Below, piece by piece: positions 8,127 through 17,231 of a DNA stretch of 64,000 nucleotides. The notes under the pieces are model-generated. The model did not search any database and was not told the origin of the DNA. It saw only the letters and a program-made list of their open reading frames with translations. The stretch spans positions 40,478-104,477 of the forward strand of contig NZ_FQWL01000007.1 of NCBI RefSeq assembly GCF_900129665.1. The letters run 5' to 3'. The position numbers and the translations under genes were made by a program. Source of the DNA: Flagellimonas flava (lineage in GTDB: Bacteria > Bacteroidota > Bacteroidia > Flavobacteriales > Flavobacteriaceae). Positions within the stretch are counted from its first letter, which is position 1; every line of letters starts with the position of its first letter.

Positions 8127-9101
8127 CTATCGCAACGCTTCTTCAATGGCAGAGCCAAATAGATTTTCAAGGTCTATACCTGCAGCCTGTGCCTGTTGTG
8201 GAAGAATACTTTCCGCAGTGAGACCCGGAGTGGTGTTTACTTCCAATAGATGCGGGATATCTCCAATAAAAATGAACTCACTTCGACTATATCCCTTTAG
8301 TTTTAAGGTTCGATAAATAAATTCCGCCAATTTGGAAACTTGGAGTTCTTGGTCTTTGGTGATTCTGGCCGGGGTAATTTCTTGAGATTTTCCTTGATAC
8401 TTGGCTTCATAATCGAAAAAATCGTTCTCAGATACTATCTCGGTAATAGGAAGCACGGTAATCTCGTTTTTATAGGTGATAACACCCACGGATACTTCGG
8501 TTCCATCCAAAAAAGATTCTATGATTACCTCATCATCCTCTTTCAGTGCCGTTGCAATTGCCGACCTTAATTTTTCCTTTTCATAAACCTTGGTGATGCC
8601 ATAACTGCTTCCTGCCCGATTGGCCTTTACAAAGCAGGGAAGTCCTACTTTACCAACAATTAGATCCTCATCCACGATTTCTCCGGCATTTAGGTAGAAG
8701 GATTCTGCGCAGGGCACATTATAAGGTTTAAGGGCACTTAGTAAATCCCTTTTGTTGAAAGTAAGGGCAGCTTGATAATGTCCACATGAGGTTTGTGGAA
8801 TCTCAAGCAGCTCAAAATAGGCCTGTAAAATACCATCTTCCCCGGGTGTGCCATGAATGGCATTAAAAACGCAGTCAAACTCAATTTTGCCCTCTGGCAA
8901 TGCAATGCTAAAATCGGATTTATCGACTGGAAATTCTTTTTCTTCATCATTTAGATATACCCACTTGTCCTGGGTAACAATTATGCGGTAAGGCTGGTAT
9001 TTGGAACGATCCAAATTCTGGTGGACTACCGTGCCACTCTTAATGGATATTTCATACTCACTGGAGTATCCGCCCATGATGATGGCTATGTTCTTTTTCA
9101 T
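8127..9101 (-). CDS. ddl: D-alanine--D-alanine ligase
   Basis: The 324-residue ATP-grasp enzyme makes the D-Ala-D-Ala dipeptide for peptidoglycan. It starts MKKNIAIIMGGYSSEYEIS. Visible motifs are FNAIHGTPGEDG (substrate loop), GLPCFVKANRAGSSYGITKV (ATP-binding lysine strand), VIIESFLDGTEVSVGV and the C-terminal LLEVNTTPGLT with metal ligands. The gene is divergent from the PASTA gene and leads coaD. A TTACTTTG sequence (one mismatch to the -7 consensus) lies upstream on the minus strand. Confidence 0.96.
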   Translation of the reverse strand: MKKNIAIIMGGYSSEYEISIKSGTVVHQNLDRSKYQPYRIIVTQDKWVYLNDEEKEFPVDKSDFSIALPEGKIEFDCVFNAIHGTPGEDGILQAYFELLEIPQTSCGHYQAALTFNKRDLLSALKPYNVPCAESFYLNAGEIVDEDLIVGKVGLPCFVKANRAGSSYGITKVYEKEKLRSAIATALKEDDEVIIESFLDGTEVSVGVITYKNEITVLPITEIVSENDFFDYEAKYQGKSQEITPARITKDQELQVSKLAEFIYRTLKLKGYSRSEFIFIGDIPHLLEVNTTPGLTAESILPQQAQAAGIDLENLFGSAIEEALR

Positions 9102-9153
9102 CGGTTCGTCGAATATGGCATTGCCAAAGTAAAGAAAAAAGGACTGGCTTTCC

Positions 9154-9161
9154 TATATTTG
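9154..9161 (+). promoter_or_regulatory. -7 promoter element for the PASTA-rluD unit
   Basis: TATATTTG, an exact TAnnTTTG match 13 nt before the PASTA ATG. I saw no clear -33 element at standard spacing. Confidence 0.5.
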
Positions 9162-9174
9162 CCTTGATAAGACA

Positions 9175-9768
9175 ATGTACATGAAACATTTTCTAAACTT
9201 TTTAAGAAGCCGTGTCTTCCTCATCCAGTTAGGGTTGGCATTGGTGGCAGTTATACTGCTTTGTTTTCTCACCTTAAAGTGGCTTAAAAGCTCTACCAAC
9301 CATGGAGAGTTTGTGGAAGTGCCCGATTTTTCCAAAATGTCGGTCATGGAAATGCGCAAAGCCGTTGAGGACGTAGGTCTGCGCTATCAAGTTTTGGATT
9401 CGTCCAATTACAATCCGGAATACCCCAGATTTTCAATCTTGGAACAAGACCCACCTGCCGGTAATAAGGTGAAATCGAACCGAAAAATCTATTTTACGGT
9501 AAATCCATCCGGGTACAAAAAGGTTACCGTGCCAGATATTATCCAAGTCACCCAGCGAAATGCAAGAACCATGCTCAATGCTGTGGGACTGGATGTGCAG
9601 CGTGTTACCTACATTGACGAGCTTGGCCGGGATATGGTTTACCGAATGAGGCATAAGGGGAAATACATCAAACCTGGAGATAAACTTCCGAAGACCTCGA
9701 AAATAGAACTGGTCTGCGGTAACGGTACCATTCCCGGTAGCGCTAGGATACAGGCTGATTCTCAATAG
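9175..9768 (+). CDS. Membrane-anchored PASTA-domain protein
   Basis: A 197-residue protein with a short cytoplasmic N-terminus, one membrane segment at about 14-33 (FLIQLGLALVAVILLCFLTL) and two PASTA repeats: one from VEVPDFSKMSVMEMRKA to the GNKVKSNRKIYFTVN strand, one from VTVPDIIQVTQRNARTMLN to KIELVCGNG. PASTA domains bind peptidoglycan fragments or cell-division partners; here there is no attached kinase or transpeptidase. The start may be 9175 or the second ATG at 9181. It sits between ddl (divergent) and rluD (3 bp downstream), which suggests a cell-wall role. Confidence 0.85.
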   Translation: MYMKHFLNFLRSRVFLIQLGLALVAVILLCFLTLKWLKSSTNHGEFVEVPDFSKMSVMEMRKAVEDVGLRYQVLDSSNYNPEYPRFSILEQDPPAGNKVKSNRKIYFTVNPSGYKKVTVPDIIQVTQRNARTMLNAVGLDVQRVTYIDELGRDMVYRMRHKGKYIKPGDKLPKTSKIELVCGNGTIPGSARIQADSQ

Positions 9769-9770
9769 GC

Positions 9771-10799
9771 ATGGATACTTCCGAATCCCATGATCTCTCA
9801 CAGGACGAGCTTTTTGAACACCATAGATTTGTAGCTTCAAAGGGGCAGGAACCCCTTCGGGTGGATAAGTTTTTGATGAATTTCATTGAAAATGCAACTA
9901 GAAACAAAATTCAGCAAGCTGCCAAACAGGGCCAGATTTGGGTGAACGATACCATTGTAAAACAGAATTATAAGGTAAAAGCCGGGGATGAGGTTAGGGT
10001 GATGTTTGAACATCCTCCCTATGAGTTTTTACTCACTCCTGAGAACATACCCTTGGACATTGTATATGAAGACGATGCCCTTCTAGTGGTTAACAAGCCG
10101 GCAGGCATGGTAGTACACCCAGGCCATGGAAATTATTCCGGTACATTGATCAATGCGTTGGTATACCACTTTGAGAATTTACCAAAAAATAGTTCGGAAC
10201 GACCAGGATTGGTGCATCGGATAGACAAAGATACCTCCGGGCTTTTGGTTATCGCCAAAACGGAATCGGCCATGACGCATTTGGCCAAGCAGTTTTTTGA
10301 TAAAAGCAGTGAGCGCGAATATGTTGCCTTGGTTTGGGGAAATCTCACAGAAGACCAGGGTACGGTAGAGGGCCATATTGCGCGCAACCCAAAAAACCGT
10401 TTGCAGATGATGGTTTTCCCAGAGGGCGATCAAGGGAAGGAAGCGGTTACGCATTATAGGGTTTTGGAACGTCTTGGATATTTGACCTTGGTTTCCTGTA
10501 GGTTGGAAACAGGGAGAACCCACCAAATTAGGGTACACATGAAATACATTGGACATACCCTTTTTAACGATGAGCGATATGGAGGTGATAAAATTTTAAA
10601 GGGTACCACTTTCACTAAATACAGACAGTTTGTGGAGAACGCCTTTAAGGTGCTCCCGAGACAAGCGTTGCATGCCAAGACCTTGGGATTTGAGCATCCG
10701 GAAACTGGAGAGTTCATGCGGTTTGATTCGGAACTACCTGAGGACATGGTAGCATGTATTGAAAAATGGCGAAACTACTCAAAGCATAGCGAATCATAA
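9771..10799 (+). CDS. rluD: Ribosomal large-subunit pseudouridine synthase, RluD/RluA family
   Basis: 342 residues. An N-terminal S4 RNA-binding domain (about 30-90: LRVDKFLMNFIENATRNKIQ, GQIWVNDTIVKQNYKVKAGD) is followed by the RluA catalytic domain with VNKPAGMVVHPG and the active-site motif HRIDKDTSG, catalytic Asp near residue 150, and LETGRTHQIRVHMKYIGH. The enzyme isomerises uridines in 23S rRNA; RluD sites in helix 69 are likely from the S4 plus RluA architecture. It is 2 nt after the PASTA stop, so the two are co-transcribed. Confidence 0.9.
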   Translation: MDTSESHDLSQDELFEHHRFVASKGQEPLRVDKFLMNFIENATRNKIQQAAKQGQIWVNDTIVKQNYKVKAGDEVRVMFEHPPYEFLLTPENIPLDIVYEDDALLVVNKPAGMVVHPGHGNYSGTLINALVYHFENLPKNSSERPGLVHRIDKDTSGLLVIAKTESAMTHLAKQFFDKSSEREYVALVWGNLTEDQGTVEGHIARNPKNRLQMMVFPEGDQGKEAVTHYRVLERLGYLTLVSCRLETGRTHQIRVHMKYIGHTLFNDERYGGDKILKGTTFTKYRQFVENAFKVLPRQALHAKTLGFEHPETGEFMRFDSELPEDMVACIEKWRNYSKHSES

Positions 10800-10887
10800 G
10801 TTTCATCAATCCAAGGATTGATAACACATTGGATTACGACTACCTAAAACCATATTTCCTTCCTATTTTTACTAAAAATTACTGTCC

Positions 10888-11649
10888 ATGAAAATTGTTA
10901 TTTCTCCGGCCAAGTCACTCGATTTTGAAACAGCACTTCCCACAAGCCGATATACTGAACCCCAATTTTTGGAACAATCACAAAAACTGAATGCTGTTCT
11001 GGCAAAGAAAAAGCCAAAGGCTTTGGCAAAGTTGATGTCCATTTCAGATAAGTTGGCAGAACTTAATTGGGAACGAAACCAACAATTTTCCGTCCCATTT
11101 AACCCCGATAATGCAAGACCAGCCGTCTATGCCTTTAATGGGGATGTTTACCAAGGATTGGATGCCTATACCATTTCTGAGGATAAACTGGACAAGCTTC
11201 AGGATACACTTAGGATTCTTTCCGGCCTTTATGGTGTGCTTAAACCTTTGGATTTGATTCAACCTTATCGACTGGAAATGGGAACCCAACTTAAAGTTGC
11301 CCGCAAAAAGAACCTTTACGAATTCTGGCAAAAACAGTTGACGGCCCACCTCAATGAGGAGTTGGATGATGATGAACTTTTTATCAATTTGGCCAGTAAT
11401 GAATATTTTGGAGCGATAGATCCAAAAACCCTAAAAGTTCCGGTGACCACGCCTATTTTCAAGGATTGGAAAAATGATAAGCTTAAGGTAATCAGCTTTT
11501 TCGCTAAAAAGGCACGGGGTTCCATGGTAAGATATATCTTGGATACAGAAGCCCAAACCTTGGAGGATATCAAGGGGTTCGATTATGATGGCTACACCTT
11601 TAGCGCCGCACATACCTTAAAAGAGAATGAACCTGTTTTTGTTCGCTAG
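10888..11649 (+). CDS. yaaA: Peroxide stress protein YaaA (DUF328/UPF0246)
   Basis: 253 residues beginning [20 protein letters not shown], the family's hallmark N-terminus. Other conserved stretches are [69 protein letters not shown] and [12 protein letters not shown]. In E. coli YaaA lowers free iron and limits Fenton damage during peroxide stress; a DNA-binding activity has also been reported for the fold. The role here is assumed from homology. The gene stands alone with 88 bp upstream. Confidence 0.93.
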   Translation: MKIVISPAKSLDFETALPTSRYTEPQFLEQSQKLNAVLAKKKPKALAKLMSISDKLAELNWERNQQFSVPFNPDNARPAVYAFNGDVYQGLDAYTISEDKLDKLQDTLRILSGLYGVLKPLDLIQPYRLEMGTQLKVARKKNLYEFWQKQLTAHLNEELDDDELFINLASNEYFGAIDPKTLKVPVTTPIFKDWKNDKLKVISFFAKKARGSMVRYILDTEAQTLEDIKGFDYDGYTFSAAHTLKENEPVFVR

Positions 11650-11709
11650 GAATTTAATACTACCTTAAAAGTCAACCAATATCGGAAAGTTGCTGCAAGC
11701 TGTTAAGTT

Positions 11710-11776
11710 TATGGGGCTTGCCCCGTAAATTGTGATTTGCATAAATTGTATGCATCATTTCGGCATTTATGCCGAA
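11710..11776 (+). promoter_or_regulatory. Two stem-loops in the ppc leader
   Basis: Within the 171-bp yaaA-ppc gap are two compact inverted repeats. One spans 11710-11727, an 8-bp stem with one G-U pair around GGGGC/GCCCC and a TT loop. The other spans 11759-11776, TTCGGCAT-TT-ATGCCGAA. Neither is followed by a U-tract, so they do not look like ordinary terminators. They could be RNA structures in the ppc leader or operator sites. Confidence 0.45.
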
Positions 11777-11820
11777 CTTAGCCTTTCGTCAAATAATAAC
11801 CATTCATAACTATAAATCCT

Positions 11821-14367
11821 ATGCAGCAGTCAAGACGTCTGGAGGAGTTTAGGAAATCCGTTACCAATAAATTCAATATATATAACAGCCTTTTTTTAAG
11901 CCTGCCTTACAGGGACATTGAAAATGTGGGAATGCTTATTCCTTTGTTACTGGATCAGTGCGAACAGGGTTTGAAGGCCGGGAGGCAACCCCAAGAAATC
12001 CTGGAAACCTTTTTTACCAATTTTGTGGAGATCAAGGATGAACGTAAACGTTTAGATTTTATGTTCAAGATTATCCAATATGTAGAGCGACAGGTGGTTT
12101 TGTACGATAGCGTTGAAGACTCTGCATTTCCGAAATTGCAGGAATACACCAATTCGCTTTCCGTTAAGGATTACTTTGAATTGGTCAACCAGACAAAGAA
12201 CTGGGATAAAATTTCCAAAAACCTGTCCAGTTTTAGTGCCAGATTTGTGTTGACGGCGCATCCAACACAGTTCTATACCCCAGCTGTATTGGATATTATC
12301 ACGGAGCTAAGGTCACTTATCGATAAGGATCGCATAGACAATATTGATCTGACTTTACAGCAACTGGGTCTGACCTCATTGGTAAATTCAAAAAAACCCA
12401 CTCCATTGGACGAGGCCAAAAACATCATATACATTCTTAGGAATACCTATTATGATGCCATTGGGGAGCTCTTTGAATACATTAAAAGTAACATCAGGGC
12501 TGAAGATTTTAGCAATTACGATATTATTAAGCTTGGGTTTTGGCCAGGAGGGGACAGGGATGGAAATCCATTTGTGACCGCCGAGGTAACTAGGCAAGTG
12601 GCCGATGAGCTTCGACTGACCCTTATGAAATGCTACTATAACGAGTTGAAGGCCCTTCGAAAAAAATTGACCTTTAAAAGTATACAGCACGATCTTATTA
12701 CGTTGAGCAATAGATTTTATAAGGCCATGTTCGATGCCAGTTCGATTATCGGTTATGATGAGATTATGGGGCATTTGGATGGTATTCGGGAAAAACTGGT
12801 CAGCAACCACCACGGACTGTACTTGAAACAATTGGATCAGTTCATCAACAAGGTGCATATTTTTAAGACCCATTTTGCCTCCTTGGATATTCGTCAGGAT
12901 CATAGCAAACATAAATTGGTGGTGGAAACCGTGCTCAAAAAAGAAGGTGCCATTAAGGAGAGCTTGGATGAATTAAGTCAGGAAGAACTTGTAAGTTGGT
13001 TATTGGAAAAGAACCTTCAACTAAATCCTTCGGATTACGAGGAAGAAATAGTTAGGGATACACTGACCAACATTAAGCAGTTGGGGCACATTCAGTCCAA
13101 GAACGGAGAGGATGGCTGTAACCGCTACATCATCAGTAACTCCGAGGATATCTATTCCGTGTTTTTTGTATTTGGACTGTTCAGGTGGTGTGGTTGGCAA
13201 ACAGATGAAATCACCTTTGATATTGTGCCGCTATTTGAAACCATGAAGGGTATGGAGGCTTCTGAAGCTGTGATGCAGACTTTTTTCGATACCCCAATTT
13301 ATAGGTCTCATCTGGAGCGAAGAAACAACAAACATACCATCATGTTAGGATTTTCTGATGGTACCAAGGATGGAGGATATCTAAAAGCCAATTGGTCCAT
13401 ACTTAGGACCAAGGAAACTTTGAGCCAAGTATGCAAGAAGAACGGAATAAAAGCTATCTTTTTTGATGGTAGGGGAGGACCACCAGCCCGTGGTGGCGGG
13501 AAAACCCACCGTTTTTATGCGGCGCAGACCAATGATGTGGCCAACCATGAGATACAGATGACCATTCAGGGTCAGACCATTACCAGTACCTATGGCACCA
13601 AAGAACAGTTTATCCACAATGCGGAGCAGTTGTTGACAGCTGGATTAAGCAATGATCTATATGGCAAGGAACATGTAATCTCAACAGAACAACGGGAATT
13701 GATCGGTACCCTTTCCGAATTAAGTTTTAGCAAATATGACGCTCTAAAACAGCACGATAAATTTATCCCCTATCTGGAACATCGGAGTACATTGAAGTTC
13801 TATACCAAGGCGAACATTGGTAGTAGGCCTGGAAAACGGGGCAATAAAAAACAATTGACGCTCTCCGATTTAAGGGCAATTTCATTTGTGGGCTCCTGGA
13901 GTCAACTGAAGCAAAACGTCCCGGGATATTTTGGAATAGGAACTGCCATTCAACAACTAAAATCTGATGGAAAGCTGGATGAGGTTAAAAAACTATATCA
14001 GGAAGTTCCGTTTTTTAGGGCTCTTATGCACAACAGTATGATGTCGCTTGCCAAAACTAATTTCGACCTTACAAGCTATATGCGCGATGATAAGGAGTTT
14101 GGTGAGTTTTGGAACGTACTTTTCAACGAATACCAATTGTCCAAGGAAATGTTACTGGAGATTTCAGGACAGCATATCCTAATGGAAGACGAAGAAGTAT
14201 CCAGGGAATCTGTAAAAATTAGGGAGCAAATCGTGCTGCCATTGTTGGTGATACAGCAGAATGCACTGTACCATATCACCAAAGATTCCAAATACAGGGA
14301 GCTCTATGAAAAAATCGTTACGCGATCCCTCTATGGAAATATCAATGCCAGCCGAAATTCGGCCTAA
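11821..14367 (+). CDS. ppc: Phosphoenolpyruvate carboxylase, divergent Bacteroidota type
   Basis: 848 residues. The enzyme carboxylates PEP with bicarbonate to oxaloacetate, refilling the TCA cycle. The catalytic TAHPTQ motif (His near 145), WPGGDRDGNPFVT, LDIRQD, LGFSDGTKDGGY and the GRGG...RGGG loop near residue 550 are present. Two departures from textbook PEPC: the loop reads FFDGRGGPPARGGG where most enzymes have FHGRGG, and the C-terminus ends SRNSA rather than the canonical NTG. No regulatory Ser-bearing N-terminal extension is seen. The SMUG-like gene begins 36 bp downstream. Confidence 0.93.
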   Translation: MQQSRRLEEFRKSVTNKFNIYNSLFLSLPYRDIENVGMLIPLLLDQCEQGLKAGRQPQEILETFFTNFVEIKDERKRLDFMFKIIQYVERQVVLYDSVEDSAFPKLQEYTNSLSVKDYFELVNQTKNWDKISKNLSSFSARFVLTAHPTQFYTPAVLDIITELRSLIDKDRIDNIDLTLQQLGLTSLVNSKKPTPLDEAKNIIYILRNTYYDAIGELFEYIKSNIRAEDFSNYDIIKLGFWPGGDRDGNPFVTAEVTRQVADELRLTLMKCYYNELKALRKKLTFKSIQHDLITLSNRFYKAMFDASSIIGYDEIMGHLDGIREKLVSNHHGLYLKQLDQFINKVHIFKTHFASLDIRQDHSKHKLVVETVLKKEGAIKESLDELSQEELVSWLLEKNLQLNPSDYEEEIVRDTLTNIKQLGHIQSKNGEDGCNRYIISNSEDIYSVFFVFGLFRWCGWQTDEITFDIVPLFETMKGMEASEAVMQTFFDTPIYRSHLERRNNKHTIMLGFSDGTKDGGYLKANWSILRTKETLSQVCKKNGIKAIFFDGRGGPPARGGGKTHRFYAAQTNDVANHEIQMTIQGQTITSTYGTKEQFIHNAEQLLTAGLSNDLYGKEHVISTEQRELIGTLSELSFSKYDALKQHDKFIPYLEHRSTLKFYTKANIGSRPGKRGNKKQLTLSDLRAISFVGSWSQLKQNVPGYFGIGTAIQQLKSDGKLDEVKKLYQEVPFFRALMHNSMMSLAKTNFDLTSYMRDDKEFGEFWNVLFNEYQLSKEMLLEISGQHILMEDEEVSRESVKIREQIVLPLLVIQQNALYHITKDSKYRELYEKIVTRSLYGNINASRNSA

Positions 14368-14403
14368 AACCTTAGTTTTGAAACAGAGTTCTTCCGTGTT
14401 AAG

Positions 14404-15126
14404 TTGGAAGAAGTATGTCAAGTTTTGAGCATAAAACCCTTTCTACATACCCATCCGTATGAGCCTTTTCTTTTTCACGAGGCCACCAAGCTAATTGTGG
14501 GGACCTTACCACCTCCAAGATTTACAACGGGAGAGCTGAAACCGGATGATGTGGACTTCTGTTATGGGAGTAGAAATGGTATGCTTTGGCCCATTTTGGA
14601 CCGAATATTTGAGCTGGATCTAAAGTTTGAAACTACAAACGAAGCGGCGGAGCAGCGAAAACACTTCCTTCTAGCTAACAAAATAGGGGTTTGCGATATC
14701 GTGGCCAGTGCTGAACGACAAAAAATAGATGCTTCCGATTTGGGTATGGAAAATGTAAAGTTGCGAGATATGCTGGGCTATTTAAGGGACTTTCCGAATA
14801 TAGACACACTATTATTTATGGGTGGAAACAGTAAGAATGGCCCAGAATATTTCTTCCGAAAGCTATTGAAGGAAGCAAAGCTTGTCTTGGAAGTGGTTTC
14901 TAATGAGGTGCCAAGAATTCATAGATTTAGTTTACCTATTTCTTCGGGAACCACTGAAAAATCAAGATGGGTTAAAACGGTTTCGTTGACAGCACCTTCG
15001 GGAGCTGCCAATAGAGCGGTTGGAAGTTTACAGCGCTACAAGGACATGAAAGACAAGAATCCAAAGTTCAACACTATGGATTTTAGGGTTATCCAATACC
15101 GACCTTTTTTCGAGGAATCAGTTTAA
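14404..15126 (+). CDS. Uracil-DNA glycosylase family protein (SMUG/MUG-like)
   Basis: About 240 residues. The N-terminal part reads ATKLIVGTLPPPRF, matching the first active-site motif of the UDG superfamily, followed by FCYGSRNGMLWPILDRIF, which resembles the MUG/SMUG second motif in which Asn acts on the water. A C-terminal SLPISSGTTEKSRW could be the DNA-intercalating region. It probably excises uracil or damaged pyrimidines. The start is uncertain: both candidates, 14404 and 14425, are TTG codons; the only nearby ATG is out of frame. The stop overlaps the convergent receiver gene by 3 bp. Confidence 0.65.
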   Translation: MEEVCQVLSIKPFLHTHPYEPFLFHEATKLIVGTLPPPRFTTGELKPDDVDFCYGSRNGMLWPILDRIFELDLKFETTNEAAEQRKHFLLANKIGVCDIVASAERQKIDASDLGMENVKLRDMLGYLRDFPNIDTLLFMGGNSKNGPEYFFRKLLKEAKLVLEVVSNEVPRIHRFSLPISSGTTEKSRWVKTVSLTAPSGAANRAVGSLQRYKDMKDKNPKFNTMDFRVIQYRPFFEESV

Positions 15127-15545
15127 GCGTTGAACTCGGAGTAGGTTTCTAAAAAGGAAAATGTCTTAGTTTTTGTAAGCTGGGCTTGTTCAATTTGTGA
15201 AATCACCTTTTTAATAGCAATATCAAACCTCTTTTTGGGCATGGGCTTCATCAGAAAATCGTTTATGCCGTAGTCAAAGGCCCTTGCAGCAAATTTAGAC
15301 CAAGTTGAATTTAGAATAATAGGGGGAAGAACTTCAATGCTGTCCAAGAGTTCAAAGGCATCCACATTATCCATCAATACGTCCATAAATACCATATCCG
15401 GTTTTTCGTCGTAAATCGCCTTAATTCCCTCATAGGGATTTCCATAAGCACCTAAAAGTTTCAGTTGCGGGTGATTTTTGACAAGAATTGACGTGGCCAG
15501 ACGTTGAATAGAGGAATCGTCAATTACTAGAACGGTATACTTCAT
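15123..15545 (-). CDS. Stand-alone response regulator receiver protein
   Basis: 140 residues, a single REC domain. Asp9-10 (VIDDSS) form the acidic pocket, Asp55 in VFMDVLMD is the phospho-acceptor, NSTW supplies the switch residue and LMKPMPKKR the conserved Lys-Pro. The region after the domain is short (AQLTKTKTFSFLETYSEFNA) and has no output domain. No kinase is adjacent, so it is an orphan. It may receive phosphate from a kinase elsewhere, such as the PAS kinase at 5.6-7.4 kb, but nothing here proves that. Confidence 0.87.
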   Translation of the reverse strand: MKYTVLVIDDSSIQRLATSILVKNHPQLKLLGAYGNPYEGIKAIYDEKPDMVFMDVLMDNVDAFELLDSIEVLPPIILNSTWSKFAARAFDYGINDFLMKPMPKKRFDIAIKKVISQIEQAQLTKTKTFSFLETYSEFNA

Positions 15546-15704
15546 AGTTAAGTAGGTTTGGGACTCCTAAAATTATAAAGCTTTGACCATTAAATACATA
15601 AAGTGGGATGTATTGCCGTTAAAATAGATGAAATCCTTTTGCTTCTTATTTCACGGTCTTTGAGGGGTGCATCTGACAATGAAAACTATCGGTTAAGGGA
15701 GTTT

Positions 15705-17201
15705 CTAATTGACCGGGCTGGATAAAATCGAATACAATGCCTTGATACCATAGGCCAGCTGCCCAATCCTCAAATTTTCGTTGGGACTATGCTGATTATT
15801 ATCCGGATTGACCATTGGAACAATAAAGGCTGGAATCTTTAGTTCGTTGATAAAAGGGGATATGGGAACGGTTCCGCCCATAATCCTAACGCGTACTACA
15901 TCATCTTGAAATGCTTCGTGGAGTGTTTCCACCAGAAAGTTTCCATAAGAATTGTCCAAGTCAGTCCTAAAAGCATCAGTGACACTACCTTCATTTACGG
16001 TCACGATTTTATCATGGGCCATCCGTTCGGCTTTTGACGGAACATGGTCAATAACATGATACCCTTGTTTTGAAATATAGTCTTTGACCAATCTTTTAAG
16101 ACGGTTGCCATCACTTTCAGGTACCAATCTCAGGTCTAGTTCGGCGGTGGCCAGCTCTGGGACAATGGTTCTTCGTTTTTCACCTACCCATCCCGATCCA
16201 AGACCTCTAATATTTAGGGACGGATATTGAAGTGCTTCCTGGTAGAAACCCCCGACCTTTTCGGCAGATTTGAACTGTAGATTTTCCGCGATGGTTGCAT
16301 CACTATCGGGCACACTCCGTAGGACTTCGGATATTTGTTCGTTTAGAACAATACCATCGTAGTAGCCCGGGATGGTTACCCTCCCATCCGAATCCTTCAT
16401 TCCGGCAAGCAGTTGAGCTAGCTGAAATCCAGGATTTGGTGCATAGTTTCCGTAATGGCCACTATGTTGGGGCTTTATCGGACCATAGGTAGTCAGTGTT
16501 AAGCTGGTAATGCCTCGGCAGCCATATACAACCGTTGGACTTCCGGAGGCGTGCATGGGGCCATCCACAATCACCAAAAAATTAGCTTCAAGGAGCTCAC
16601 GGTATTGTTTTACCGCTTTAGGTAAGGGTTTACTGCTTTTTTCTTCTTCCCCATCCAAGATGACCTTAAGATTAAAAGGGATTTCCTTCCCTTCTTTTTT
16701 CAGCAGGTCAATGGTATTTAGTAGCATCACAATAGGACCCTTATCATCCGAGGTAGAACGCCCAAACAATCGCCAATTGTAATCTATGTCGTCTTTTAGT
16801 TCATCAAAGGAAATAGTCTCAAAAGTATCACCAACAGGTTTTTTGAGCACCGTGGTATACGGATTGGGCTGATCCCATTTGGAAGGATCTACCGACTGTC
16901 CATCAAAATGCATGTAGATCAATAGGGACGGTTTGGTATCCTCCATGGGCAGAGCCGCAAAGAATAAAGGAAGATTATCAGTCTCCAAAACAGCCGTATT
17001 GAACCCTCGTTCCCCAAACTTGCGTTTGAGCCAAAGGATGTTGTCATCAATAGCATCCGCATCCAGTGCATCGTTGGGAATGCTAATAAAATCCCTTAAC
17101 TCCTCTATCGCATGTGCTACGTGCGATTTAACTGCGGCATCATCTTGGGAGAATGTGAAAAAGGAGACCAGTAAAACGAAAAAACAGATTGTTTTTCTCA
17201 T
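15705..17201 (-). CDS. Secreted M20-family metallopeptidase (dipeptidase-like)
   Basis: 498 residues with a cleavable signal peptide (MRKTICFFVLLVSFFTFSQ). The dinuclear zinc site is readable: MHFDGQ (His98, Asp100), GRSTSDDKGP with the bridging Asp, LDGEEEKSS with the catalytic and metal Glu, and a C-terminal HSPNEN His. A lid domain lies between, about 230-370. It likely cleaves dipeptides in the periplasm or outside the cell. It begins 30 bp after the trpA stop on the same strand with no visible terminator, so trp operon read-through could express it; a link to tryptophan is not evident. Confidence 0.88.
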   Translation of the reverse strand: MRKTICFFVLLVSFFTFSQDDAAVKSHVAHAIEELRDFISIPNDALDADAIDDNILWLKRKFGERGFNTAVLETDNLPLFFAALPMEDTKPSLLIYMHFDGQSVDPSKWDQPNPYTTVLKKPVGDTFETISFDELKDDIDYNWRLFGRSTSDDKGPIVMLLNTIDLLKKEGKEIPFNLKVILDGEEEKSSKPLPKAVKQYRELLEANFLVIVDGPMHASGSPTVVYGCRGITSLTLTTYGPIKPQHSGHYGNYAPNPGFQLAQLLAGMKDSDGRVTIPGYYDGIVLNEQISEVLRSVPDSDATIAENLQFKSAEKVGGFYQEALQYPSLNIRGLGSGWVGEKRRTIVPELATAELDLRLVPESDGNRLKRLVKDYISKQGYHVIDHVPSKAERMAHDKIVTVNEGSVTDAFRTDLDNSYGNFLVETLHEAFQDDVVRVRIMGGTVPISPFINELKIPAFIVPMVNPDNNQHSPNENLRIGQLAYGIKALYSILSSPVN

Positions 17202-17231
17202 AAAGTGCTTAGGTTAATTCCAAACTCGAAG

